Positions 23,450 to 31,649 of a stretch of DNA of 38,580 bases are shown piece by piece. Location: contig JAQXDW010000101.1 in NCBI GenBank assembly GCA_029251165.1, positions 1 through 38,580 of the forward strand, written 5' to 3'. The stretch comes from Myxococcota bacterium (lineage in GTDB: Bacteria > Myxococcota_A > UBA796). How positions within the stretch are numbered: the first letter of the stretch is position 1; every line of letters starts with the position of its first letter. The notes beneath the pieces are model-generated. The model worked only from the letters and a program-made list of their open reading frames with translations, ran no database searches and was not told the DNA's origin. The translations under genes were made by a program, and so were the position numbers.

Positions 23450-25579
23450 ATGTTCCTAACACTGCTTCTGCTTGCTGCCTGCGCTCCCAAGACCCCGGCC
23501 ATGATCGAGGCTCCTCCGGAGTCCGAGTCGGCCCCCGAGCGCACACTCGACACCGTCTCGCCGGACTTCTGGGGCGACTACGGCCTGGACCTCACCACCG
23601 GGAATCCCAGCGTCACTGCTGGTGACGACTTCTTCATGCACGTCAACGGCGGGTGGTACGACTCCTTCGAGATGCCCGCTGATCGCAGCCGGTACGGCAG
23701 CTTCGATCTTCTGCAGGAGAAGAGCCAGCAGCGGGTCCGCTGGATCATCGAGGATCTGGCCGCAGAGACACCAGCCATCGACACCCCATCGGGCAAGGTC
23801 GCGGCCTTCTACAACGCCTTCATGAACACCGAGGCCATCGAGGCTGCCGGGCTTGCACCAGCGCAGCCCTACCTGGATCGCATCGCCGCGGTCGAGACCC
23901 GCGAGGACCTCGCGCAGCTCTTCAGCGAGCCCGGCATGCCCTCCCCCTTCAGCGGCTACGTCTTCGCCGATGACAAGGCACCCGACGACAACATCATGCA
24001 GCTCTGGCTTGGCGGCCTGGGCATGCCTGACCGGGACTACTACATCAAGGACGACGAGTCCTCCGTCGAGCTCCGCACGGCCTACCGCACGATGCTGACG
24101 GCGCTCTTTACTGCTGTCGGTGACGCAGAGCCCGCTGCCCGCGCCGACGCTGTGCTGGCGCTGGAGACCCAGCTCGCCGCCGTGCACTGGGATCGCGCCC
24201 TGCGACGCAACCCCGAGATCACCTACAACAAGCTGAGCCGCGAGGCGCTGCTGAGCCTGGGCGGTGACTTTCCCATCGCCACCTTCCTCACCGGCATGGG
24301 CCTGGACGATGAGCAGGAGTTCCTGGTCAGCCTGGTTCCGCCCACCGCAGAGGAGCTGGAGACTGCTGGCATCTCCGAGGAGGATGCCCAGAAGCTGGGG
24401 GCTGGCTTCCCCGGTGCGTTCGCGCTGGCCAACGAGGGCGCGCTGGATGTCTGGCAGGCCTGGATGACCGCCCACTTCCTCATGGATCACGCCTCCGTCC
24501 TGCCCAAGGCCATCGACGACGCGGTCTTCGCCATGTACGGCACCGCCCTGCGCGGCCAGACCGAGCAGCGCCCCCGGTGGCAGCGCGCCGTCAGCGCCAC
24601 TGAAGAAGCCGTGGGTGAGGCCATCGGCCAGATCTACGTCGATCGCCACTTCCCGCCTCAGGCCAAGGTCGAGATGGACGCGCTGGTCGCCAACCTCCGC
24701 ACAGCGATGGCCCTCAACCTCGATGAGTTGGCGTGGATGGGTCCAGACACCAAGGTGATGGCCCACGCCAAGCTCGACAGCTTCAACCCCAAGGTCGGCT
24801 ACCCCGCCGAGTTTGAGGTCTACCAGACCATGACGCTGGGTGAGGACGCGCTCACCAATGACATCCAGAGCAGCTCCTGGAGCCTCGCCGACAACCTCAG
24901 CGATCTCAAGAAGCCGGTGGACCGCGACCAGTGGTTCATGAACCCGCAGACGGTCAATGCGTACTACAACCCCGCCTTCAACGAGATCGTTTTCCCCGCT
25001 GCCATCCTCGACAACCCCTTCTTCGGGCTGGGCAACGACGCTGCGGTCAACTACGGCGCCATCGGCGGTGTGATCGGTCACGAGATGGGCCACGGCTTCG
25101 ATGATCAGGGCGCAAAGTACGACGCCAACGGCGTGCTGAAGAACTGGTGGACCGAGGACGATCTGGCCGCCTTCCGCGCACTGGGCGATGCCCTCGTGGC
25201 CCAGTACGATGCCCACTGCCCGCTGGACGACGGCGAGACCTGCGTCAACGGTCGGCTCACCCTGGGTGAGAACATCGGTGATCTGGGCGGCCTGTCGCTG
25301 GCCTATCGCGCCTACAAGCTGTCGCTGGGTGGCGAAGATGACACCGTCATCGACGGGCTCACGGGCGATCAGCGCTTCTTCATGAGCTGGGCGCAGGTGT
25401 GGCGCTCCCGCTACACCGAGGCCGCGCTGCGCAGCCAGCTGGTCACCGACTCACACAGCCCCGCCCTCTACCGAGTCAACGGCATCGTTCGGAACCTCGA
25501 CGCCTGGTACGACGCCTTTGAGGTGACCGAAGCACACGCCCTGTACCTGCCACCAGAGCAGCGCATCGTCATCTGGTGA
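23450..25579 (+). CDS. M13 family (neprilysin/PepO-like) metallopeptidase lipoprotein
   Basis: 709 residues. The leader MFLTLLLLAAC is short and has no basic residue, but ends in a perfect lipobox LAAC (Cys11). Residues about 40-430 are the M13 N-terminal lobe (GDDFFMHVNGGWYDSFEMPA; GLGMPDRDYYI). The catalytic lobe has NAYYNPAFNEIVFPAAIL, then HEMGH with His544, Glu545 and His548, and the third zinc ligand Glu607 in GENIGDLGGLSLAYRAY. The end (EQRIVIW) matches the family's C-terminal CxxW-like end, with Ile in place of Cys. It should be an active zinc endopeptidase of short peptides, anchored in the envelope. It is monocistronic, convergent with the AraC gene. Confidence 0.95.
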   Translation: MFLTLLLLAACAPKTPAMIEAPPESESAPERTLDTVSPDFWGDYGLDLTTGNPSVTAGDDFFMHVNGGWYDSFEMPADRSRYGSFDLLQEKSQQRVRWIIEDLAAETPAIDTPSGKVAAFYNAFMNTEAIEAAGLAPAQPYLDRIAAVETREDLAQLFSEPGMPSPFSGYVFADDKAPDDNIMQLWLGGLGMPDRDYYIKDDESSVELRTAYRTMLTALFTAVGDAEPAARADAVLALETQLAAVHWDRALRRNPEITYNKLSREALLSLGGDFPIATFLTGMGLDDEQEFLVSLVPPTAEELETAGISEEDAQKLGAGFPGAFALANEGALDVWQAWMTAHFLMDHASVLPKAIDDAVFAMYGTALRGQTEQRPRWQRAVSATEEAVGEAIGQIYVDRHFPPQAKVEMDALVANLRTAMALNLDELAWMGPDTKVMAHAKLDSFNPKVGYPAEFEVYQTMTLGEDALTNDIQSSSWSLADNLSDLKKPVDRDQWFMNPQTVNAYYNPAFNEIVFPAAILDNPFFGLGNDAAVNYGAIGGVIGHEMGHGFDDQGAKYDANGVLKNWWTEDDLAAFRALGDALVAQYDAHCPLDDGETCVNGRLTLGENIGDLGGLSLAYRAYKLSLGGEDDTVIDGLTGDQRFFMSWAQVWRSRYTEAALRSQLVTDSHSPALYRVNGIVRNLDAWYDAFEVTEAHALYLPPEQRIVIW

Positions 25580-25644
25580 GCACGGCCGCGGCGCTCGCGG
25601 CATCCCCCTGGCGCAGCCTCCGCATGGGAGGTCGTGTCACGGCG

Positions 25645-25663
25645 GGGGCGCGGGGAGCGCCCC
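25645..25663. terminator. GC-rich hairpin between convergent genes
   Basis: GGGGCGC (25645-25651), loop GGGGA, GCGCCCC (25657-25663): a 7-bp all-GC stem placed between the M13 peptidase stop and the convergent AraC stop. There is no T-tract on either side, so its role is uncertain. Confidence 0.4.
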
Positions 25664-25686
25664 TGCACGGTCGCACCTCGACCGAC

Positions 25687-26721
25687 TCAGCGCGGCATAG
25701 ACGACACGATAGAGCCTGCTGACCGGTGCTGCGCGGCCAGCCGAACCGACTCTGGTGTGTTCCCGGTCCAGTCTCGGAAGGCCCTGAAGAAAGAGCTGGG
25801 CTCGTCGAAGCCGAGCAGGAACGCAACCTCGCCGTAGGACAGCTGCGTGCTGGTCAGGTAGTGCCGCGCGAGCTTCTCTCGGGTGGCTTGGATGATCGTG
25901 CGGAAGGAGACCCCTTCGTCCGCCAGACGTCGCTGCAGCGTGCGTCCGCTCATGCCGAGCCGTCGAGCCGTTGCGTGCAGGGTTCCCAGGCCAGCCGGGA
26001 GGCTCTCGAGCAGTATCGTTCGCGTGCGAGTCGCGATCGAGTGCTGCCCCTCAAGATCAGAGAGCCGACGCCGAAGCTCGGGCTCGAAGCTCTGCCACAG
26101 CCGATCACTGGCTGTGAGGAAGGGCCGGTGAGCATCTGCCGCTCGGATGGTCAGGCTGGCCTTGGGCGCGACGATCGGAGCGACACCGAAGAATGCGCGG
26201 AAGCCCTCGCTGGGCTCGAGCGGAACCGGGCACGTGACCTGCAGCGCCTGGACGTCTTCGCGGGTGGCGATGCGGGCCAGCTGCACCAGGAAAGCAAGCT
26301 CCATTCCCATCAGCAGCCGGGGAGGACGCACCGTGGGATCGTCCCACTCCAGCGCCACGCTCAGCGCCTCACTGGTCTCCTGAATGGTGAGCTGCATGGG
26401 CGCAATGAGGCGCTTGTGAGATGCAATGCGCTGCACAGCGACCGCGAAGGTCGGGCTGCAGAGAGCAGCAAAGATGGGGGGAGAGAAGGCCTCTGGGCTC
26501 GCTGCCTGGCCCAGGCGGATCGGCAGCAGCGGATCCTGAGCGATGTCTTCGACAGCATCAACCATCCCAAAGTACTCACGGATGGTGAGTCGCGAGAACT
26601 CCTGACTCAGCAGATCATGCGGCAGCCCGACGCGGTCCAGGACATCACGGGGATCGATCCCGATGTCTCTCAGGATGATGCTCCAGCCGCGATCAAGGGT
26701 GATGTCTCGGGGTTCGGTCAT
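25687..26721 (-). CDS. AraC-family transcriptional regulator
   Basis: 344 residues. The first 210 residues are the sensor domain of the PF12625 (arabinose-binding-like) AraC subgroup seen in OruR/ArgR-like regulators (WSIILRDIGIDPRDVLDRVG, LTIREYFGMVDAVE). The C-terminal 100 residues are the double helix-turn-helix: first HTH in LHATARRLGMSGRTLQRRLA, second in LSYGEVAFLLGFDEPSSFFR with the typical RDWTGNTPESVR end. It is divergent from a Tat-type lipoprotein gene; the 173-bp space between them has an inverted repeat, so autoregulation and control of the lipoprotein gene are likely. The ligand is unknown. Confidence 0.92.
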   Translation of the reverse strand: MTEPRDITLDRGWSIILRDIGIDPRDVLDRVGLPHDLLSQEFSRLTIREYFGMVDAVEDIAQDPLLPIRLGQAASPEAFSPPIFAALCSPTFAVAVQRIASHKRLIAPMQLTIQETSEALSVALEWDDPTVRPPRLLMGMELAFLVQLARIATREDVQALQVTCPVPLEPSEGFRAFFGVAPIVAPKASLTIRAADAHRPFLTASDRLWQSFEPELRRRLSDLEGQHSIATRTRTILLESLPAGLGTLHATARRLGMSGRTLQRRLADEGVSFRTIIQATREKLARHYLTSTQLSYGEVAFLLGFDEPSSFFRAFRDWTGNTPESVRLAAQHRSAGSIVSSMPR

Positions 26722-26776
26722 GGCTCGACTTTATCGCCTGGGTGGCAGCCCGGGTGCAGACATTCTCCCGCAGAGT

Positions 26777-26804
26777 GCGACATCGTGAAACCACACAATG
26801 TCGC
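26777..26804. promoter_or_regulatory. Inverted repeat in AraC/lipoprotein divergent promoter
   Basis: GCGACAT (26777-26783) and ATGTCGC (26798-26804) form a perfect 7-bp inverted repeat with a 14-nt spacer, so half-site centres are 21 bp (two helical turns) apart. It is placed in the 173-bp gap between divergent starts at 26721 and 26895, a natural operator site for the AraC regulator or another dimeric factor. Confidence 0.55.
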
Positions 26805-26805
26805 G

Positions 26806-26815
26806 ATTTGCAAAT
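26806..26815. promoter_or_regulatory. AT-rich 10-bp palindrome next to the inverted repeat
   Basis: ATTTGCAAAT is a perfect palindrome one base after the inverted repeat. It stands out in a GC-rich background and could be a promoter element or a second binding site. Its palindromic symmetry may be coincidental. Confidence 0.3.
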
Positions 26816-26894
26816 GCCCCCCGCACACCAAGTCCATACGCTCGACGACAGAACACCACCGGCTGTCCTCCTGCCCCTCAACACGAAGGTATCC

Positions 26895-27527
26895 ATGCCC
26901 AAGCCTCTGACCCGTCGTGCGCTCGTCCAGTCTGCAGCAGCGGGTGCTGCCGTCCTTGCCGCGCCAAGCATGCTGATCGGCTGTGCCAAGACCGGCGCCG
27001 TTGCCGCTCCTGGTGCCCCCAGCGCGGACGCACTCCTGGCACTGATCGAAGCGTGGGCCGCCCACTTTGGCTACTACGACGGAGCGATCGATCTGGAGGT
27101 CAGCGATCTGAGCGCGTTCACCACTGCAGACTGCACCCTGACTGCGCACGCCCCCCTCTGGGGCACCGAAGCGGGAGCGGAGAGAGCCACCCCGGCCGCC
27201 GAGGTCCGCACGAATCTGGCCAAGATGCTCCGCCGGATCCGAATCACCCGCAACAACATGCACATGGCGCGGCACCCTGATGGCAACGCAATCTGCCTGT
27301 TCTTCGTGGTCAAGGCACGGCTCGGGTTCCTGCCGCTCAACCTGATGACGGTCCCCCTTGCCTTCGTGGCCAGTGCTGTGGAGACAGACCGTGGACTCCG
27401 CATCAAAGCGGTCAATGAGTGGCCAGCAGAGACCCCTGAGGATGCCCGCCAGCTCCTGGTGGACACCTACGGCTGGCCGGAAGAGACCGCGCTCGAGCCG
27501 CACGTGGCGTTCGGGGCGGTGTCATGA
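26895..27527 (+). CDS. Tat-type lipoprotein with SnoaL/NTF2-like domain
   Basis: 210 residues from ATG 26895, chosen because GAAGGT lies just upstream and it gives a complete signal: the twin-arginine motif TRRALVQ, a hydrophobic core AAAGAAVLAAP and a lipobox SMLIGC (Cys30). The mature part (ALLALIEAWAAHFGYYDGAI, LRRIRITRNNMHMARHPDG, FFVVKARLGFLPL) has the helix-then-strand order of an NTF2/SnoaL-like alpha+beta barrel, an assignment of moderate certainty. Tat export suggests folding or cofactor binding before export. It is divergent from the AraC gene and ends 37 bp from a convergent membrane protein gene. Confidence 0.7.
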   Translation: MPKPLTRRALVQSAAAGAAVLAAPSMLIGCAKTGAVAAPGAPSADALLALIEAWAAHFGYYDGAIDLEVSDLSAFTTADCTLTAHAPLWGTEAGAERATPAAEVRTNLAKMLRRIRITRNNMHMARHPDGNAICLFFVVKARLGFLPLNLMTVPLAFVASAVETDRGLRIKAVNEWPAETPEDARQLLVDTYGWPEETALEPHVAFGAVS

Positions 27528-27564
27528 CCAGCGGCCGGCGCTGCGCCCTCGGCCAGCGACGTCT

Positions 27565-28386
27565 TCAGGCAGAAGCCTCCGCAGCTCGTGGTCTCGAGAC
27601 CGAGCCACGCCTCAGCCGGCGGGCCGTCGTCACCACAGCACCGACTCCCAGCACAGCCAGCCCCACCAGCGCAGCCCCCGCAACCAGGTCAGAGCCATCC
27701 TCAGCCGCCCCCGACCGCTTCAGGTAGATGCCGAAGAGCGCCCACAGCACCACAGCGGTGTAGAGCACATCCTGTCGTGCCCAGAGCATCCGGGCGGCGA
27801 CCAGTACTGCCGTCACCATGACCCCCACCGTCAGGACTGCAGGCATCCCTCCGAAGGCCGGCGCGCCAAGATCGACCGCGAGGGTGGTGACGTTGGCGAT
27901 GGTCGCGACGGTGATCCAGCCCATGTAGATGCTGATCGGGGCATGGACGAGCCACCGGTCCGAGGCCGAAGCCGGCAGCTCGCCCACCCCGAGCCGGCGG
28001 TACATGGCGATCAGGGAGGCCAGGATGACCCCCATGATCAGCAGCGACAGCCCGACCATCGTCCAGTGCCACGCGAAGATCCAGGCGGCGTTCGCCAGGG
28101 TGTTGACCAGAAACCACGGCCCGATGAGTCCCAGCGGGTTGCGCGTCCGCTCGACACGGGCCTGGGTAAATCCGTAGCCGACGAGCACCATGAGCCACAG
28201 GTAGATCACCCCCCAGATGGAGAAGGTGAGCCCCACGGGCACGAACAGGTTCGGGTAGAGGTCCGAGAGCGCGCCGGTGTCCATGCCGTTGAGCGGGAGC
28301 GCGTTCGCGAGGCCGTTGCAGACCAGGGCGATGGCCAGCCCCGCAGCATTCAGCGCCGCCCAGCGCGCGTTGGTTCGTCGGGTCAT
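27565..28386 (-). CDS. TspO/MBR-related membrane protein
   Basis: 273 residues from ATG 28386; CAGGAG 7 nt upstream supports this start over the in-frame ATG at 28425. About seven to eight membrane helices are visible. FSIWGVIYLWLMVLV, WFLVNTLANAAWIFAWHW and APISIYMGWITVATIANVTT are aromatic-rich motifs resembling the TspO/MBR (tryptophan-rich sensory) group and its longer bacterial relatives of about 270 residues. TspO proteins bind tetrapyrroles and are linked to oxidative stress. The role here is unproved. It is divergent from the SDR gene (191 bp between starts). Confidence 0.75.
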   Translation of the reverse strand: MTRRTNARWAALNAAGLAIALVCNGLANALPLNGMDTGALSDLYPNLFVPVGLTFSIWGVIYLWLMVLVGYGFTQARVERTRNPLGLIGPWFLVNTLANAAWIFAWHWTMVGLSLLIMGVILASLIAMYRRLGVGELPASASDRWLVHAPISIYMGWITVATIANVTTLAVDLGAPAFGGMPAVLTVGVMVTAVLVAARMLWARQDVLYTAVVLWALFGIYLKRSGAAEDGSDLVAGAALVGLAVLGVGAVVTTARRLRRGSVSRPRAAEASA

Positions 28387-28577
28387 GTGAGCTCCTGCAG
28401 TGGTATGACCCCGATCTATCTTCACAATCCGCGATGCCTACTGGTCATCTCGACACCGACCGCGCGCGGTCCCGTCCAGGACCGTCCAGGCTCAGCCAGG
28501 CCACCAATGGCCGCGTTCTCTGCTTCCGTTACCTCCATGGTGCGGTCCCGCTTCCTCAGTCCATCCGGAGCTCAGAC

Positions 28578-29498
28578 ATGTCTCTCTACTCAACATTCAC
28601 CGGCAAGGGCCCCTCGGGCTTCGGGTACGGCTCCACCGCTGAAGAGGTGACCGCGGAGATAGATCTCACCGGCAAGCGCATCCTGGTGACCGGCTGCAAC
28701 TCTGGCCTCGGCCTGGAGACCATGCGGGTCCTGTCCATGCGGGGAGCGACGGTCATCGGTGCGGCGCGGAGCTTGGAGAAGGCCGCAGCCGCAACAAAAG
28801 ACCTCGCCGGAGAGACCGAAGCGGTGGCCTGTGAGCTGGGCGATCCAGGCAGCGTGCGGGCCTGCATCCAGACCCTGAAGGCGCACGCCCCCCTCGACAT
28901 CGTCATCGCCAACGCCGGGATCATGGCGCTGCCGAAGCGGGAGCTGGTGTGCGGCTATGAGAAGCAATTCTTCATCAACCATGTGGGGCACTTCATCCTG
29001 GTCTCCGGCCTGCTCGACCACCTCACAGACGACGCCCGGGTGGTGATGCTCAGCAGCGCTGCACACGCCTGGACCTGGAAGGAAGGGATCCGCTTCGATG
29101 ATCTGTCTGCAGAGCGTGAGTACAACGACATCAAGAACTACGGCCAGTCCAAGCTCTGCAACCTGCTGATGGCCCGTGAGCTCGGACGCCGCTTCGAGGG
29201 CACCGAGCGCCGGGCCTATGGGGTGCATCCTGGTGTGATCAACACCAACCTGGGCCGCCACATGACCAACCCCTTGATGGCACTGTTCAGTCGACTCGGC
29301 CCCCTGCTCGTGCTCAAGAGCATTGCCCAGGGAGCCGCCACCCAGAGCTGGGCGGCGGCCAGCCCCGGTGCTCTGGACCACAGCGGCGCGTACCTCGCCA
29401 ACGCCAACGTCAAGAAGTCGAGCAGCCACGGCCAGAACCTGGAGCTGGCTCGACGCCTGTGGACGCACAGCGAGCAGATCGTCGCAGGGCTCGACTGA
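28578..29498 (+). CDS. Short-chain dehydrogenase, retinol dehydrogenase-like
   Basis: 306 residues from ATG 28578, with CGGAG 8 nt upstream; the open frame extends further 5' but without a ribosome site. Complete classical SDR motifs are present: TGCNSGLG, then NAG in IVIANAGIM, Ser in VVMLSSAAH and YGQSK. The segment GYEKQFFINHVGHFIL and the C-terminal extension resemble the retinol dehydrogenase/WW-oxidoreductase and protochlorophyllide-reductase-like groups. It should be an NADP-dependent oxidoreductase of a lipophilic alcohol or ketone; the substrate is unknown. It is monocistronic. Confidence 0.9.
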   Translation: MSLYSTFTGKGPSGFGYGSTAEEVTAEIDLTGKRILVTGCNSGLGLETMRVLSMRGATVIGAARSLEKAAAATKDLAGETEAVACELGDPGSVRACIQTLKAHAPLDIVIANAGIMALPKRELVCGYEKQFFINHVGHFILVSGLLDHLTDDARVVMLSSAAHAWTWKEGIRFDDLSAEREYNDIKNYGQSKLCNLLMARELGRRFEGTERRAYGVHPGVINTNLGRHMTNPLMALFSRLGPLLVLKSIAQGAATQSWAAASPGALDHSGAYLANANVKKSSSHGQNLELARRLWTHSEQIVAGLD

Positions 29499-29668
29499 GC
29501 CGGCTGGTGTCTCCCCTATAGTCCGGCCGCCTGCTGCGAAGACGGTGCCCGGTAACGGTTATGATTCAAGGCCACAGACGTACGCTATCGGCATCCTGAA
29601 CGAGATCGAGCTGCATAATGTGGCGTGGCTGGCTGTGGAGGATATCCCCGGCTCGGAGGTGGCCCGCC

Positions 29669-30568
29669 ATGATGACCGAGAGTTTCCGCTCAAACCCTCT
29701 TCGCCTCTTGCAGTGGCAGTACAAGAACGTGCTGTTCTACACCGCGACGGCAACCATCGCCTGGGGCCTCATCGAGCCGTTGGGGCTGGACTTCCTGAAG
29801 ATTCCAGTCATTCCGCTGACCATCGTGGGCTCCGCGATCGGCATCTTCACTTCGTTCCGTGCAAACCAGGCCTACGATCGGTGGTGGGAGGGCCGGAAGC
29901 TGTGGGGAAGGATGATCAACTCCTCGCGACACTTCTGCAACCAGATCATCCGCTACCTCGATCCTGAGGATCGAGAGACGGCGGAGGCGATCGTGCTGCG
30001 TCACTGCGGCTATGTTCATTCCCTGCGCTGCATCCTCCGTCGGCAGGATCCGTTCGCAGATCCTGACTTTCAGCGAAACATTCCTGACGCTGACGGGCTG
30101 CGCGGCAGCACCAACCTCACCCACGCCCTGCTCGACAAGCAGCTCATCGCGCTCACCGGGCTCGCGGATGTCAAGCGGCTCGATGGGCTCCGCCTGCAGT
30201 CCCTCGACGCAACCCTCATGGACCTGCTCAACATTCAGGGTGGCTGCGAGCGCATCCGAGGCACTCCCCTCCCTCGCGGCTACGGCTTCATCGCCGAGGC
30301 GCTCATCCAGCTGTTCGCGGTGCTGCTCCCGTTTGCCCTGGTTCACGAGATGGGCGCAGCAGCGATCCCCGTGAACGTGCTGGTCTGCCTCGCGTTTGCC
30401 CTGATCAGCGAGGCGGGTCGGGTGCTGGAGGATCCGTTCAGCCTCTACTACAACGGCCTCCCGCTCCACGCCCTGTCCACCAAGATCGAGCGCAACCTCC
30501 GGCAGCGTCTCGGTGAGACCACGCTGCCCGATGCGATCACCCCCTCGAAGATCGGTGTGCTGATGTAG
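29669..30568 (+). CDS. Bestrophin-like anion channel (UPF0187)
   Basis: 299 residues from ATG 29669 (a second ATG follows at once); CGGAGG lies about 9 nt upstream. The first helices are followed by FRANQAYDRWWEGRKLWG, the hallmark of the bacterial bestrophin/UPF0187 family. A helical middle region is followed by RGYGFIAEALIQLFAVLLPFALVHEMG and EDPFSLYYNGLPL, corresponding to the conserved ...DPF... region near the C-terminus. Bacterial bestrophins form pentameric channels in the inner membrane; some conduct cations and others anions. It lies about 105 bp before the sigma factor gene in the same direction but need not be co-transcribed. Confidence 0.93.
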   Translation: MMTESFRSNPLRLLQWQYKNVLFYTATATIAWGLIEPLGLDFLKIPVIPLTIVGSAIGIFTSFRANQAYDRWWEGRKLWGRMINSSRHFCNQIIRYLDPEDRETAEAIVLRHCGYVHSLRCILRRQDPFADPDFQRNIPDADGLRGSTNLTHALLDKQLIALTGLADVKRLDGLRLQSLDATLMDLLNIQGGCERIRGTPLPRGYGFIAEALIQLFAVLLPFALVHEMGAAAIPVNVLVCLAFALISEAGRVLEDPFSLYYNGLPLHALSTKIERNLRQRLGETTLPDAITPSKIGVLM

Positions 30569-30673
30569 CGCGGTGGTGTTTCTCCAGACCGCAGCAGCCG
30601 ACCACTGGGCTGGTGAGAAACCGTGGATAAGATCTGGGAGCAGGATTGTCTCAGTCTGCCAGGAGCCCGGTCT

Positions 30674-31213
30674 ATGTTCCGCCAGTGGAAGCAGCGCAGG
30701 CGCTTCGAGCGCCTCATCCATCCCCACATCAACGACCTCCGACGGTTCGCGCTGAAGCTTGAGCGCGACAAAGACGAAGGAGAAGATCTGCTCCAGGAGA
30801 CACTGCTTCTGACGATGACAAAGATCGACCAGCTCCAGCACGACGGCGCAGCCCGCGTGTGGTCGAGTCGCATCCTCTACCGCACCTTCCTCAACCGCTG
30901 CCGTCGCCGAAAGTCCGACCGAAGCGAGGCCTGGAGCGAGCAGGCAGAGCGCACCGTCCTGCCGTTCCCCGGTCCCGCAGATCGACTGGCAGACAAGCAG
31001 CTCGGCCTGCGGCTGGAGGAGGCGCTCTCTCGGCTCCCCCAGCCCCAGCGCCAGGCGATCTGGCTGATCGATGGTCAGGGCTTCCAGTTCTCGGAGGCTT
31101 CCGAGATCCTGGGGGTACGTCCGGGCACCGTCGCCTCTCGGGTCGCGCGCGGGCGGGCTGCGCTGCGGGTCGATCTCGATGACCTCGCCAGAGAGCGGGG
31201 CGTGATCCCATGA
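30674..31213 (+). CDS. ECF-type RNA polymerase sigma factor
   Basis: 179 residues from ATG 30674 with AGGAG 8 nt upstream; a GTG at 30623 would add 17 residues but lacks this site. The sigma-2 region has EDLLQETLLLTMTKID (residues about 37-52) and WSSRILYRTFLNRCRRRK, the DNA-melting and -10 contact region. Sigma-4 contains LSRLPQPQRQAIWLI followed by FSEASEILGVRPGTVASRVARGRAALR, the -35-binding HTH. Its stop overlaps the downstream anti-sigma start by ATGA, the typical pairing. It may control its own operon and envelope genes. Confidence 0.93.
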   Translation: MFRQWKQRRRFERLIHPHINDLRRFALKLERDKDEGEDLLQETLLLTMTKIDQLQHDGAARVWSSRILYRTFLNRCRRRKSDRSEAWSEQAERTVLPFPGPADRLADKQLGLRLEEALSRLPQPQRQAIWLIDGQGFQFSEASEILGVRPGTVASRVARGRAALRVDLDDLARERGVIP

Positions 31214-31626
31214 TCCACCGGCACCCTGATCATCAGTGTCGCGACATCCAGCTCGCGCTGGTCGTCTTTCGAGGCGGCTGTGGAACGGATCTTCCCGACG
31301 AGATCGCCCTGCATGTCGAGAGCTGTCCCGCCTGCATGGAGCGCTTTGAGCAGCTGTTTCCACCGCTTCAGCGCGAAGCATCCGTGCCGCTTCCGCTGCC
31401 AAGACGCCGGCCGAAGGGTCGCGGTGCACTCGCTGTGGCCGGCATCGCGCTGATCGCCCTCGGGATGAGTCCCGAGCAGCCGGAAGCCGAGCCCTTCACC
31501 ATGCTCCTCCATGAAGAGAGCGCGCTGACCTTCGAGGAGATGCTCGCTGTGGATCAGGAGTGTCCCGTCATCCCCGGCGAGAGCGATCCGCCAGTCTGCG
31601 CAGAAGACGACGGAGAGTGGATGTAG
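31210..31626 (+). CDS. Anti-sigma factor with zinc-binding HxxxCxxC motif
   Basis: 138 residues. The N-terminus has Cys10, then HVESCPAC with His35, Cys39 and Cys42, the conserved H-x3-C-x2-C of the zinc-binding anti-sigma (ZAS) domain. A basic stretch (PLPRRRPKGRG) precedes a single membrane helix (ALAVAGIALIALGM, about 74-87). The acidic C-terminal part (EESALTFEEMLAVDQE, CPVIPGESDPPVCAEDDGEW) faces the periplasm and may sense redox or metal through its two Cys. Its position after the sigma gene and overlap fit a membrane-bound antagonist. Confidence 0.85.
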   Translation: MIHRHPDHQCRDIQLALVVFRGGCGTDLPDEIALHVESCPACMERFEQLFPPLQREASVPLPLPRRRPKGRGALAVAGIALIALGMSPEQPEAEPFTMLLHEESALTFEEMLAVDQECPVIPGESDPPVCAEDDGEWM

Positions 31627-31630
31627 CTGC

Positions 31631-31649
31631 GCTGGCGGACGCCGCCCAG
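31631..31649. terminator. Imperfect hairpin between convergent genes
   Basis: GCTGGCGG (31631-31638) can pair with CCGCCCAGC (31642-31650) with one bulged C and a 3-nt loop. It fills the 23-bp space between the anti-sigma stop and the convergent VOC gene. No T-tract is present. Confidence 0.3.

Noticed and set aside
23456..25216. 586-residue minus-strand open frame
   Set aside because: Fully antisense to the M13 peptidase, whose motifs are complete; a shadow of GC-rich codon use.
27358..28650. 430-residue plus-strand open frame rich in Gln, His, Pro and Arg
   Set aside because: Antisense to the TspO-related gene, with typical shadow composition.
29690..31429. 579-residue minus-strand open frame
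   Set aside because: Antisense to bestrophin, sigma and anti-sigma genes.
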